Shown: positions 43,689 to 53,144 of the stretch, one piece after another
How the letters are laid out: each line of letters opens with the position of its first letter
How positions within the stretch are numbered: the stretch's first letter is position 1
Assembly (NCBI RefSeq): GCF_025642115.1
Contig: NZ_CP106753.1
Coordinates: 1,573,501-1,637,500 of the forward strand
Origin: Chitiniphilus purpureus
GTDB lineage: Bacteria; Pseudomonadota; Gammaproteobacteria; Burkholderiales; Chitinibacteraceae
DNA length: 64,000 nt
Direction: 5' to 3'
The notes under the pieces: generated by a model
Told to the model about the DNA's origin: nothing
The model's input: the letters and a program-made list of their open reading frames with translations, nothing else
Database searches by the model: none
Translations under genes and position numbers: made by a program

Positions 43689-45758
43689 TCAGATGCCGAC
43701 CACGCCGCCGTCTTCCTTCCAGATCGCCACGGTCGCAGAGCGCGGCCGGCCGCCGGCGCCGGCGATACCGGGGGCGCCTTCCGGCCACTTGCTGAATGCG
43801 GTGGGTTGGGCAAGCAGGTATTCATCCAGCGATTGCCCCGCCGGCGGCTTGGGCGCGTTGGGTCCGCTGACTTCGCCCGGGTGCTGCACGTTGATGAACA
43901 CCGTCCGCATGTCCGGGGTGAAGGTGATGCCGGTGATCTCGCAGCCATCCGGGCCCACCAGGAAGCGGCGGATCTCCTTGCTGGCCGGGTCGGCCACCAG
44001 CATCTGGTTGTTGCCCTGACCTTGGTAGCGGTCGGTATTGGCATTGCTGCCGTCGGTCTCGATCCACAACAGGCCGTTCGGCGAGAACGCCAGGCCGTCC
44101 GGGCTGTTGAAGGTGTTCTCGGCGTTGATGTTGGCTGAGCCCGAGCGCAGGTCGGTCCGGTCCGGATAGGCGACCGGGTTGCCGGCAAGCACGAACAGAT
44201 CCCATTCGAAGCGCGTGCCGGCGGCGTCGCCACCGGCTTCGCGCCAACGGATGATCTGGCCGTAGCGGTTCTCGGCACGCGGATTGGCCTCGTCGGTGAC
44301 GGTACGGCCGCTGTTGTTGGTCAGCGTCAGGTAGACCTCGCCGGTGGTCGGGTGCACCGTCACCCATTCGGGCCGGTCCATCTTGGTGGCGCCGACCGCA
44401 TCGGCGGCGAGCCGCGCATGGATCAGCACGGTGGCCTGGTCGGGAAAGGCCGCATTTGTGGCCAGGGTGGCGTTGGTGGCCTTGTCCAGCAGGATCCACT
44501 CGCCGTCGCCCATCATGTCGCCGGTGACCGCGCCCGCGGTGAACCTGGCGACAAACAGCCTGCCACTGTCGAGCAGGTTGCGGTTGGCCGCCGGGTTGCC
44601 GGCGTCGTAGGCGGCGTCCGAGACGAACTTGTAGACATAGTCGTTGGCCTGGTCATCGCCCATGTACACCACCACCCGGCCGTCCTTGGCCAGCGTCATC
44701 GCGCAGTTCTCGTGCTTGAAGCGGCCGAGCGCGGTGCGCTTTTTCGGCGTCGAGGTGGCGTCCCACGGGTCGATCTCCACGATCCAGCCGAAGCGGTTCG
44801 ACTCGTTCGGCTCCTTCACGTAGTCAAAGCGCTGGTCCAGCTCTTCCCAGCGGTAGCCGGTGCCGCGGGCGGAGAGTCCGTAGCGCTTCATCGGCTCGGT
44901 GCGGCTGTCGGTGCCGGCGGTGGTGCCGAAATAGCTGTTGAAGTTCTCTTCACAGGTCAGGTAGGTGCCCCACAGCGTCCAGCCGTTGCCGCAGTTGTTC
45001 AGGGTGCCGAGCACGCTGGTGCCGCTGGGGTCGCCGGCAGTCTTGACCAGGGCATGGCCGGCCGCCGGCCCGCTCAGCGTCATCGGGGTGTTGCCGGTGA
45101 TGCGGCGGTTGTAGGCGGAGCCGATCTGGACCTGCCACTGGCCGCCGATCCGTTTGACATGGATCACCGACACCCCATGCGCGTGCTGCGCCTTGCGCAC
45201 CTTGTCCAGCGTCCAGGCGTTGGGATAGCTCTGGCCGGCTTCGGGCTTGAACAGGTATTCGTAGTTGCAGTACTCGTGGTTGACCACCAACAGGCCTTCA
45301 TCGCTCTTTTCCTGGCCAGCGGCGTCATGCATCGGGAAGAAATGCATGCCGTCGTGGTTGTCGCCCACCTGCAGCGCCTGGTCGGCGCCGCTTTCGGACG
45401 CATCGCCCTTCCACGCTGGCGAATGGGCGAACAACGGGCTGCCCCATGGTGCGAGCACCTGGTAGGCGTAGCCTGACGGGACGACGATGCTGCTGCCCGA
45501 GCCCGCCGGCACGGCGGTGAAGCCCAGCGTGGGGCGCGGTACCGGGGTCGGTGTCGGTACCGGCGTGGGCTGCGGTGCCGGTGCGGGCGAACCGTCGCTC
45601 GAGCAGGCGGCCAGCGAGCCGCCGAGGAACAGCATCGCGGACAGGCCCACGCCGCGCTTGAGCACATTGCGGCGGGAGACGACGCGCTGCATCACGTCAT
45701 TGAAATGTTCGTTGGCGGACAGGTTGGAAGGAAGATCGTCGGAATCGAAAGCACTCAC
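43689..45758 (-). CDS. phoX: PhoX-type alkaline phosphatase (Tat-exported)
   Basis: A 689-residue calcium/iron-dependent phosphatase of the PhoX (DUF839) family. The twin-arginine leader is SRRNVLKRGVGLSAMLFLGG (R29, R30), ending SLAAC, so it may be lipidated. A Pro-rich linker (about 58-76) is followed by the beta-propeller with LLVVNHEYCNYEYLF, CGNGWTLWGTYLTCEENFNS, FGWIVEIDPWD, LGRFKHENCAMTLAKDGRV and VYMGDDQANDYVYKFVS, all active-site segments. It releases phosphate from organic phosphate esters outside the cytoplasm. A Pho-box-like element may exist upstream, but I do not consider it firm. Confidence 0.93.
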   Translation of the reverse strand: MSAFDSDDLPSNLSANEHFNDVMQRVVSRRNVLKRGVGLSAMLFLGGSLAACSSDGSPAPAPQPTPVPTPTPVPRPTLGFTAVPAGSGSSIVVPSGYAYQVLAPWGSPLFAHSPAWKGDASESGADQALQVGDNHDGMHFFPMHDAAGQEKSDEGLLVVNHEYCNYEYLFKPEAGQSYPNAWTLDKVRKAQHAHGVSVIHVKRIGGQWQVQIGSAYNRRITGNTPMTLSGPAAGHALVKTAGDPSGTSVLGTLNNCGNGWTLWGTYLTCEENFNSYFGTTAGTDSRTEPMKRYGLSARGTGYRWEELDQRFDYVKEPNESNRFGWIVEIDPWDATSTPKKRTALGRFKHENCAMTLAKDGRVVVYMGDDQANDYVYKFVSDAAYDAGNPAANRNLLDSGRLFVARFTAGAVTGDMMGDGEWILLDKATNATLATNAAFPDQATVLIHARLAADAVGATKMDRPEWVTVHPTTGEVYLTLTNNSGRTVTDEANPRAENRYGQIIRWREAGGDAAGTRFEWDLFVLAGNPVAYPDRTDLRSGSANINAENTFNSPDGLAFSPNGLLWIETDGSNANTDRYQGQGNNQMLVADPASKEIRRFLVGPDGCEITGITFTPDMRTVFINVQHPGEVSGPNAPKPPAGQSLDEYLLAQPTAFSKWPEGAPGIAGAGGRPRSATVAIWKEDGGVVGI

Positions 45759-45886
45759 GTATGCGCTCCTGGTCTATTGGAACCGGCGCCAGGCATCACA
45801 GGCTGGGCCGGTAGCGGGCGGCGCAATTGTGGGAAGCGGTGTTTACGCGCGTATGGCGTCAGTGTGACAACTTGGTTGCAACGGCA

Positions 45887-48172
45887 TCACGGCAGCATGA
45901 ACCAGTGCGGATGCACCGCACGCAGCCGCGCCAGTGCCGGGCGGCTTACCGGCACGCGCTGGGTGCCGAGCAGCAGTTCGTACTGCCCCTTGCCCACATG
46001 CTCGGCACGCGTAACCTTGCGCGGGTTGACCAGGTAGGAGCGATGCACCTGCAGCAGCGTATCGTCACCGAAGTAGCGCCGGATGACGCGCAGCCGCAGC
46101 GTGATATGCAGCGGCAGGCCGCCGTCGGCGGTATGCAGGCCGCTGTAGCCTTTGTCGGCGCGGATGAACAGCAGCCGGTCGCGGCGTGAGGCGATTTCGT
46201 ACAGCTCGGCCAGCACATGCGGATGGCGCGTCAGTGCGGTCAGATGCCGGCGCACCAGCGCGATCTGCTGTGCCAGGTGGTGCAGCAGCGCCTCGTCCTC
46301 GGCATCGGCCGGTTCGTGGAACACCAGGGCGAGCTGGAAATCCGAGCCGTCGTCGGCGTTGAGCCATGCCTGCCGGCGATCCGCGCGCCAGTGCACGCCG
46401 GCATGCACCACGCCCGGGGCGCCCTGCACCATCTCGCCATCGGCCTGCAGCGATGTGCCGTCCTGCAGCAATGCCACGCCGGCCACCCGCGGTTGCCGGG
46501 CAAGAAAGGCCATCACGACTTCGAGCATCCGCTCGGCGGTGTTCTGTTCCCCGAGCCGGGCCAGCATCGCGTTCAGTTCGTCCAGGCGCGTCACGCCTGT
46601 GGGCGGATCGGCATCGGGCTGTGGTGCGGCATCGCTTGCCGGCGCGGCCACGGTGGCTGCAGGCGCCAGCACCGTCGCGTGCGCCTGCAGCCGGGACAGC
46701 GATTGCTGCAACGGCGCCCACTGCGGCGAATCGTCGGCGGCGATGCGTTCGGTCAATGTGGACTGGCGCGCCGCCTGCAGCGCGGGCAGCAGTGCCGTCA
46801 CGATGGCGCGCAATTGTCCGGCTGCCTGCAGCTGATGCCGCTCCAGAAGGTGCAGCCACCAGCCGCGGGCGGCGAGCAGCAACAAGGCTGCCGTGGCAAG
46901 GCTGGCGGCCAGCAGATCGATCCAGCCAGGCCGGGCCCCCCAGGCCTCGCGCAGGTTCTGCCAACGCCCCGCCACCGGCGCGTAATGCAGGTGGATCTGC
47001 CGCAGCAGGCTATGCCGCCCGACCGAGTCGCCCGACAATTCCCACAGCGCCACGCCGCGATAGCCGTGCGCATCGGCCAGCGAGAGCTTGGCTGACAGCG
47101 AGCGCGGGCTTTCATAGGTGACGAACAGTTTGCGTTCGGGGTTGTACAGGCTGCTGGCATTGGCCCATTCATCCCAATGCTCGACGAACCGCGCATCGCT
47201 TTTCAGCGCCAGCACCTCGTCGTGGTCGAGTACGCCGCTCGGGCCGCTGCGCTCATCGTCCCAGCTGCCCGGAAGCGCGCCGCCCGCGAGCTGGGCCAGA
47301 CCGTTGTTCTGTGCCGGCACGCCGGTCCAGGCATTGCCCTGGTTGGTGATGCCCAGCACCAGCTTGCGGCCCGGTATGCCGCGCCGCTCCAGCACCGCCA
47401 TCGCATCGGCCACGCCGCCTGCCGCCGCATGCAGCGGCGCGCCGTGCCCGGTGGTACGGCGCCAGGGGCCGGCGTAGTCGTAGGCCAGCAGCAGCAGGAA
47501 GTCGGTCTGCCGCGCCAGCGCGTGCAGGTCCAGCGGCGTGATCTGTGCCGGTTTTCCGCCCAGCGTCAGCACCAGCAGGTAAGGGCGTTCGGGGCGGGCG
47601 GCGACGGCGGCGGCACGCAGTGTGGCGAGCAGTGCCACCAGGTTGGCCGAATCGGCCGGCGTGCTCCGTAGCCAGGATGCGCCGCCGGTGGCCGGGTAGC
47701 GCCAATCGATCACAGCGCCGTCAAAGCCATGCTGCGACATGAAGGCGACCAGGTTGCGCGCAAAGCTGCGGCGCAGCGACGGATTGGCGGCCAGTTGCGG
47801 GAAATGGGTCGAATCGTTCCAGCCGCCGATCGAGATCAGCGTCCGCAAGCGGGGGTACAAGGCACGCACCTGGCGCAGCCGCGCGTACGTGCCGCGCGCG
47901 CCGGGCAGGTGCCCGGATGGGGGATAGGCGTGGCTGAAGTCCGCGACGAAGTCTCCGGGCTGCACGGTGCCGTCGGCTTGAGGAATGGCGTGGGCGTAGA
48001 TCAGGTGCGTCAGGCGCTCGAAGGCGATGCGTTCGAACGGGGCAGGGCGGTGATAGGTGGCCCACGAAGCGAAGTAGCCGGCCACGACCGGTTCGTCCGC
48101 CAGCAGGGGCGTACCGGTCAGCCCGGTCAGCAGGACCAGGATGATCAGATGCCAGCAATCACGCGCGCGCAT
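45887..48172 (-). CDS. Membrane-bound GH18 (inactive)-LytTR fusion: candidate chitin-sensing transcription regulator
   Basis: 761 residues from ATG 48172. Signal or membrane segment 8-24, then a GH18 chitinase-like domain (about 28-395: VVAGYFASWATYHRPAP, TLISIGGWNDSTHF, LLLAYDYAGPW, GVALWELSGD). The catalytic motif reads DGAVIDWRYP (151-160): the second Asp is Val and the acid/base Glu is Arg (R158), so it should bind but not cut glycans. A transmembrane helix (about 418-437) leads to a GAF-like region (about 545-645) and a LytTR DNA-binding domain (about 660-757; LHITLRLRVIRRYFGDD, QVHRSYLVNPRKV). It therefore looks like a one-component receptor carrying a signal from periplasmic glycan to DNA. 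It lies between phoX and a 600-bp gap. Confidence 0.88.
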   Translation of the reverse strand: MRARDCWHLIILVLLTGLTGTPLLADEPVVAGYFASWATYHRPAPFERIAFERLTHLIYAHAIPQADGTVQPGDFVADFSHAYPPSGHLPGARGTYARLRQVRALYPRLRTLISIGGWNDSTHFPQLAANPSLRRSFARNLVAFMSQHGFDGAVIDWRYPATGGASWLRSTPADSANLVALLATLRAAAVAARPERPYLLVLTLGGKPAQITPLDLHALARQTDFLLLLAYDYAGPWRRTTGHGAPLHAAAGGVADAMAVLERRGIPGRKLVLGITNQGNAWTGVPAQNNGLAQLAGGALPGSWDDERSGPSGVLDHDEVLALKSDARFVEHWDEWANASSLYNPERKLFVTYESPRSLSAKLSLADAHGYRGVALWELSGDSVGRHSLLRQIHLHYAPVAGRWQNLREAWGARPGWIDLLAASLATAALLLLAARGWWLHLLERHQLQAAGQLRAIVTALLPALQAARQSTLTERIAADDSPQWAPLQQSLSRLQAHATVLAPAATVAAPASDAAPQPDADPPTGVTRLDELNAMLARLGEQNTAERMLEVVMAFLARQPRVAGVALLQDGTSLQADGEMVQGAPGVVHAGVHWRADRRQAWLNADDGSDFQLALVFHEPADAEDEALLHHLAQQIALVRRHLTALTRHPHVLAELYEIASRRDRLLFIRADKGYSGLHTADGGLPLHITLRLRVIRRYFGDDTLLQVHRSYLVNPRKVTRAEHVGKGQYELLLGTQRVPVSRPALARLRAVHPHWFMLP

Positions 48173-48780
48173 CGCGAAACGCCTAGTGCCTGCCGTTGCA
48201 TGGGCCACCGGCGCGTTCGGGGCGCCTTGGCATGCCCCGCAGGAAGCCGCCCACATTGCGGGCCGGGTGCCGCATCGCACTGCTGCATGCTCGCTGAACG
48301 GCCCTGCACCCAATGGGCTGGGCCGGAGAAAGACCCTCCACTGCGCTGTGCTCCTTGGCAACGACCTTGTTGTCGCCGGCATCGCAGGCAAGGCGGCCGG
48401 CCCTGGCCCGGTCCGGTACCGCCATGGCGCGCGATGTCAGGCCCTGGTCTTGATCTGGTCACATGCGATTGTAATCAACTGCGCGGTGACGGTGAACGCG
48501 GCGCGTTATGCTGTTGCGTTTTGCCGAGTCGCCGTCCCGGCCCGGGGGTGGATGGCGCATCCGACCTCGCCATCCGTGAAGCGGAAGGCCGGGTCGTATC
48601 AGTTCAACCTATTGATTTCAAAAAGGAACAATTGGCTGCTCGTGAATTGGCAGTCTGCGACGCGTTGCCTTGGCCGGGCGGGTGGGACAAGCTTTGATGG
48701 CGATGCGGCGGGATGCATGCGGTCTGCAGGCAGGCGGACCCAAGGCGCGGAGAGCCCGCCGTATCGCGCCTCCCCAGTGG
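48173..48780 (-). other. Non-coding region upstream of the GH18-LytTR gene
   Basis: About 600 bp without a supported gene. Frames on both strands lack ribosome sites and family features. It should hold the promoter of the regulator and perhaps its own binding sites. I could not pick out paired 9-bp LytTR-type direct repeats by eye. Confidence 0.4.
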
Positions 48781-49254
48781 TCACTGTCCGGGTCTGCACG
48801 GCGACAGCACATACCGTCCTTCGAATTGCGCAGCGATACGCATCCCCTCGTCGAGCACCGTCACACGCAACGACAACCGGGCCGGGCGCCCCCGGCGCAG
48901 CGCGGCGTGCGCGCGGGCGATCTCGTCGGGTCCGGGCGGTTGCGGCCGGGCGTGGAAGGCACCGGTGATCGGATGCAGGAATTCGGTCGAGCCTGATTGG
49001 ATCACCGCGTCGCAATCAGTACCACCGGCCAGCAGCGCGCCCATCCAGCCGGCGATGGTGGCCAGTGTGCTGATGCTGGCGCCAAAGGCGGTGCCGTGGT
49101 CATTGCGGTTGGGCGCGAACGGCGCAGTCAGCCACCAGTCGGCCGCGTCGCCCCCCACTTCGATCTGCATGGCCGCAAGCAGCGGGAAGCCTGTCACCAG
49201 CCGCGCCTGCCAAGCCGCGGCGAAGGTGCTCCGGTCCGCTGCGCCGACCGGCAT
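48781..49254 (-). CDS. Hotdog-fold thioesterase (YiiD C-terminal-like)
   Basis: A 157-residue protein from ATG 49254, 2 nt past the rhlE stop with AGGATTG as ribosome site. PNRNDHGTAFGASISTLATI resembles the N-x2-H-T-F-G-S segment of YiiD_C/DUF4442 thioesterases, followed by SGSTEFLHPITGAFHARPQP and the end GRYVLSPCRPGQ. It probably hydrolyses acyl thioesters in the cytoplasm; the substrate is unknown. It is co-transcribed with rhlE. Confidence 0.75.
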   Translation of the reverse strand: MPVGAADRSTFAAAWQARLVTGFPLLAAMQIEVGGDAADWWLTAPFAPNRNDHGTAFGASISTLATIAGWMGALLAGGTDCDAVIQSGSTEFLHPITGAFHARPQPPGPDEIARAHAALRRGRPARLSLRVTVLDEGMRIAAQFEGRYVLSPCRPGQ

Positions 49255-49256
49255 GC

Positions 49257-50630
49257 TCAATCCTGCGAGGTGTCGCCTGCGCTCGCCTGTGGCGCCGGCG
49301 CACGCGGCGGCAGGAACAGGGCCGGGATCTGGCTGAGCGGCTTTTCACGCAGCCGCGGCAAGGCCGGGATGGATGGTTCGAGCGCCGCGTGCGTGGCGCG
49401 CGCGGGCGCGCGTTCGCGGCCGCGGTAGCGTTCGCCTTCGCGCCGTGGATCGGATTCCTCACGCCGCGCCTCGGGCGCCCGGGTGGTGCCCGGCGAATAA
49501 CCCGGCACCGGTGTCAGTTGCAGCTCTTTCTTGATCAGCTTCTGGATACCGGCCAGTGCCTTCTCCTCACCCGGATCGACCAGTGAGATCGCCACGCCCT
49601 TGGCACCGGCGCGGCCGGTGCGGCCGATGCGGTGTACGTAGTCCTCGGGGCTGTTGGGCAGTTCGAAGTTCACCACGAACGGCAGTTCGTTGATATCCAG
49701 CCCGCGTGCCGCTACATCGGTGGCGACCAGGATCTTCAACTGGCCTTCCTTGAAGCGGGCCATCACTTCCAGGCGCGCGCGCTGCTCGCGATCGCCGTGG
49801 ATGGCTTCGCAGTTGAAACCGTCGCGCTTCAGGTCGCGAGCCACCTGGTCGGCACCCTGCTTGGTACGGTTGAACACGATCACCTGGCCCATGTCGTGGG
49901 TGCGGATCAGGTGGGCCAGCAGTGCGCGCTTACGGAAGGTCTCGCACGGATGCAGGATCTGCTCGACGTTGTCGTTGGTGGCGTTCTGCCGGGCCACCTC
50001 GACCAACGCCGGCGCGTTCAGGAATTCACCGGCCAGACGTTTGATCTCGGGCGAGAAGGTGGCGGAGAACAGCAGTGTCTGCTTGCGGTTGGTCAGCAGC
50101 GAGATGATCTTCTTGATGTCGAGGATGAAGCCCATGTCCAGCATGCGGTCGGCCTCGTCCAACACCAGGATCTCCACCTGCGCGAGGTTCACCGTCTTCT
50201 GCTGCACGTGATCGAGCAGCCGGCCGGGTGTGGCCACCAGGACCTCGACACCGGCGCGCAGGGGCGGAATCTGGCCGTTGATGTCGACCCCGCCGAACAC
50301 CACATGGCTGCGCAACGGCAGATGCTTGCCGTAGGTCTTCGCGCTTTCGAACACCTGGTCGGCCAGTTCGCGGGTCGGGGTCAGGATCAGCGCGCGCAGC
50401 GGGTGGCGGGCAGGGGACACGCTGGTATTGGCGTGCGGCGCGAGCCGGGTCAGGATGGGCAGCACGAAGGCCGCGGTCTTGCCGGTGCCGGTCTGCGCCG
50501 CGCCCAGCAGATCGCGCCCGGAAAGCACGTGCGGAATCGCCTGCGCCTGGATCGGCGTCGGGTGTTCGTACCCTTCTTGCGCCACCGCCTTCAGTACCTC
50601 GGGCGCCAGCCCCAGCGTTGCAAACGTCAT
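49257..50630 (-). CDS. rhlE: DEAD-box RNA helicase RhlE
   Basis: A 457-residue ATP-dependent RNA helicase for ribosome assembly and RNA decay. Motifs in order: Q motif HPTPIQAQAIP, I AAQTGTGKTAAF, Ia PTRELADQV, Ib TPGRLLDHV, II DEAD (LVLDEADRMLDMGF), III FSATF, V DVAARGLDI, VI YVHRIGRTGRAG. A charged, Arg- and Pro-rich C-terminal tail (about 380-457) replaces a folded extension, as in RhlE proteins. Confidence 0.93.
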   Translation of the reverse strand: MTFATLGLAPEVLKAVAQEGYEHPTPIQAQAIPHVLSGRDLLGAAQTGTGKTAAFVLPILTRLAPHANTSVSPARHPLRALILTPTRELADQVFESAKTYGKHLPLRSHVVFGGVDINGQIPPLRAGVEVLVATPGRLLDHVQQKTVNLAQVEILVLDEADRMLDMGFILDIKKIISLLTNRKQTLLFSATFSPEIKRLAGEFLNAPALVEVARQNATNDNVEQILHPCETFRKRALLAHLIRTHDMGQVIVFNRTKQGADQVARDLKRDGFNCEAIHGDREQRARLEVMARFKEGQLKILVATDVAARGLDINELPFVVNFELPNSPEDYVHRIGRTGRAGAKGVAISLVDPGEEKALAGIQKLIKKELQLTPVPGYSPGTTRAPEARREESDPRREGERYRGRERAPARATHAALEPSIPALPRLREKPLSQIPALFLPPRAPAPQASAGDTSQD

Positions 50631-50821
50631 CCCTTGTCAGCCCCTTCAATGATCCTGCTGGCGTGACCCACGCCGTAAGAATTCGCCAAGTGTTTGAAGA
50701 AAAGCGGGAAATGTAACATCAACCCAGGGCGCCTGCATACCTTCCAGCCACGATGGGCTACACTGCCCGGTGTTTGCCCCGGCCCGGGGCATCGAACGCG
50801 CAGTCGCCAAAGGTTCCGTCC

Positions 50822-51730
50822 ATGTACCCACTTGCCCGCACCCATCTGCATACCCTGCGCGATTGCCTGCGGTTTGCGGTCTCGCGCTTCAACGACGCCG
50901 GGCTGGTATTCGGCCATGGCTCCGACAATGCTTTCGACGAGGCGGCCTATCTGTTGCTGGCCACGTTGAAGCTGCCGCTGGACCGGCTCGACCCGTTCCT
51001 CGATGCGCGCCTGCTGCCACAGGAGGTGGCCCAGGTCGTCGATGCGATCGAGCGCCGCGCCGTCGACCGCGTGCCGGTGGCCTACATCACCCGCGAGGCA
51101 TTCCTTGGCCAGTACCGCTTCCATGTGGACGAGCGGGTGATCGTACCGCGTTCGTTCATCGGCGAGCTGTTGCTGGCCGATGCGCTCGCGCCGTGGATCG
51201 AGCATCCGGAGCTGGTGCATCGCGGACTTGATCTGTGCACCGGATCAGGATGCCTTGCGATCCTGCTGGCCGATGCCTTCCCCGATGCGCTGATCGATGC
51301 CGTGGACCTGAGCCCGGATGCGCTGGACGTGGCCGAGATCAATGTGGCCGACTACAACCTGGGGGAGCGCATCGACCTGATCGACGGTGACCTGTTCGAG
51401 CCGCTGGCGGGCGAGCGCTACGACCTGATCGTCTCCAACCCCCCCTATGTGGATGCCGATTCGGTGGCCGAACTGCCGCCGGAATACCTGCACGAGCCGT
51501 CGCTGGCGCTGGGCAGCGGCGACGATGGCCTGGACGTGACGCGCCGCATCCTGGAAGCGGCGAGCGGCCATCTCACCCCGCATGGCGTGCTGGTGGTCGA
51601 GATCGGCCATAACCGCGCTGCGCTGGAGGCGGCCTACCCGGACCTGCCGTTCACCTGGCTGGAAACCCGTAGTGGCGATGGCTTTGTGTTCCTGCTCACG
51701 CAGGATGCATTGGTCCAGGCCGGCTATTGA
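50822..51730 (+). CDS. prmB: Ribosomal protein uL3 N5-glutamine methyltransferase
   Basis: A 302-residue SAM-dependent methyltransferase modifying a glutamine of ribosomal protein L3. It starts MYPLARTHLHTLRDCLRFAV at ATG 50822 (AAAGG 9 nt upstream). The N-terminal helical domain is followed by IVPRSFIGELL, the SAM loop LDLCTGSGCLAILLADAFP, and the catalytic NPPYVDADSV, which distinguish PrmB from PrmC by length and the N-terminal sequence. Confidence 0.93.
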   Translation: MYPLARTHLHTLRDCLRFAVSRFNDAGLVFGHGSDNAFDEAAYLLLATLKLPLDRLDPFLDARLLPQEVAQVVDAIERRAVDRVPVAYITREAFLGQYRFHVDERVIVPRSFIGELLLADALAPWIEHPELVHRGLDLCTGSGCLAILLADAFPDALIDAVDLSPDALDVAEINVADYNLGERIDLIDGDLFEPLAGERYDLIVSNPPYVDADSVAELPPEYLHEPSLALGSGDDGLDVTRRILEAASGHLTPHGVLVVEIGHNRAALEAAYPDLPFTWLETRSGDGFVFLLTQDALVQAGY

Positions 51731-51760
51731 GTTGAGGCGGTTCGGCGGACCACACCACGG

Positions 51761-51787
51761 AAACCGGCACAGTGCGCCGGTTTTTTT
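51761..51787 (+). terminator. Terminator of prmB
   Basis: AAACCGGC / GCCGGTTT hairpin with a 7-nt loop followed by a run of T residues (51781-51787), 31 bp after prmB. Confidence 0.88.
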
Positions 51788-51872
51788 CGCCACACCTGAA
51801 AGAAATTTTCTTCGTGGTCGCATGCAAGCTCGATATCATCCCAGTTGTACCGGTAATAAAGGTGTTCCTGCG

Positions 51873-53144
51873 GTGATTGATGAAAATATCTTCCAGGATC
51901 GGGCGCTGGACGCCTGTGGCAAGGGGCTTGGGGTATTCGTGCCGGGGCAGACGCTGGGCGAGGTACGCGGTCTGGGCTGGAACCTGCTGCACGAGAACGT
52001 GAGCCTGCCGGTGGCGGTGCTGCAGGCCGAGCGCATCGAGCACAACCTGCGCTGGATGCAGACCTTCATCGCCCGCTATGGGGTGCTGCTGGCACCGCAT
52101 GGCAAGACCACGATGAGCCCGGCGCTGTTCCGGCGCCAGCTCGACGCCGGTGCCTGGGGCATCACGCTGGCCACGGCGCCGCAGGTGCAGGCGGCCTACC
52201 GGCATGGCGTGCGCCGCATCCTGATGGCCAACCAGCTGGTCGGGCGCGGCAACATGGCGCTGATCTCGCGGCTGCTGGAGGATACGGCGTTCACCTTCTA
52301 CTGCATCGTCGATTCGGCGGCCAATGTCGCCCAGCTGGGCGAGTACTTCGCCGGGCGCGGCCAGCGGCTCCATGTGCTGTTGGAGCTGGGTGCCGCCGGT
52401 GGGCGCACCGGGGTGCGCGACGCGGCGCAGGAGCAGGCGGTGCTGGCCGAGCTTGCCCGTTGGCCGCATGCGCTCAAGCTGTGCGGCATCGAGCTGTATG
52501 AAGGTGTGCTCAAAGCGGAGGCGGACATCCGGGCGCTGCTGCGCCACGCGGTGGGGCGGCTCAAGGCGCTGGCGCGCGTGGGTGAATTGCGCGACGGGCC
52601 GGTACTGCTCTCCGGTGCCGGCTCGGCGTGGTTCGACGTGGTGGCGGAGGAGTTCGCCGGCATCGACATCGGCCAGCCGCTGCAGGTGGTGCTGCGTCCG
52701 GGTTGCTATCTCACGCACGACGTCGGGATCTACCGCGACGCGCACACGCGCATCCAGACGCACAATCCGGTGGCGCGCGAGATGCAGGCCAGCCTGCTGC
52801 CGGCGCTGCAGGTCTGGGCCTACGTGCAATCGCTGCCCGAGCCGGGTCTGGCGATCGTGGGCCTGGGCAAGCGCGACGCGGCGTTCGACGCCGGCCTGCC
52901 GCTGCCGGCGCTGCATCACCGGCCCGGTGCCGCATGCCCGCACGCCGCGCCTGCGCACTGGCAGCTGAGCGCCATGATGGACCAGCATGCCTTCATGCGG
53001 ATCGGGACGCAGGACGACGTACAGGTGGGCGACCTGGTCGCCTTCGATATCTCGCACCCGTGCCTGACGTTCGACAAATGGCGGCAGCTGGCGCTGATCG
53101 ACGCCGACTACAACGTCATCGACCTGATTGAAACCTGCTTCTGA
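51873..53144 (+). CDS. PLP-dependent D-amino-acid deaminase/dehydratase-like enzyme (DSD1/alanine-racemase fold)
   Basis: 423 residues from GTG 51873 (AAAGGTG upstream). The alanine-racemase N-terminal barrel shows PHGKTTMSPALFRRQLDAGA, with the PLP lysine in H-G-K-T-T, then LLELGAAGGRTGVR, LLSGAGSAWFD and a D-serine-dehydratase-like C-terminal domain with QHAFMRIG and VAFDISHPCLTFDKW. Such enzymes deaminate D-serine or D-threonine-like amino acids. The neighbouring D-aminoacylase and RidA genes support D-amino-acid catabolism. Its stop shares one base with the RpiR start. Confidence 0.82.
   Translation: MIDENIFQDRALDACGKGLGVFVPGQTLGEVRGLGWNLLHENVSLPVAVLQAERIEHNLRWMQTFIARYGVLLAPHGKTTMSPALFRRQLDAGAWGITLATAPQVQAAYRHGVRRILMANQLVGRGNMALISRLLEDTAFTFYCIVDSAANVAQLGEYFAGRGQRLHVLLELGAAGGRTGVRDAAQEQAVLAELARWPHALKLCGIELYEGVLKAEADIRALLRHAVGRLKALARVGELRDGPVLLSGAGSAWFDVVAEEFAGIDIGQPLQVVLRPGCYLTHDVGIYRDAHTRIQTHNPVAREMQASLLPALQVWAYVQSLPEPGLAIVGLGKRDAAFDAGLPLPALHHRPGAACPHAAPAHWQLSAMMDQHAFMRIGTQDDVQVGDLVAFDISHPCLTFDKWRQLALIDADYNVIDLIETCF

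Noticed and set aside
45759..45886. A Pho box upstream of phoX
   Set aside because: One TTGTCAC half-site read on the minus strand (about 45870), but the second half and spacing do not match well enough to call.
48599..49015. A 138-codon Arg-rich minus-strand frame before the GH18-LytTR gene
   Set aside because: It overlaps the thioesterase gene in another frame and has shadow-like composition.
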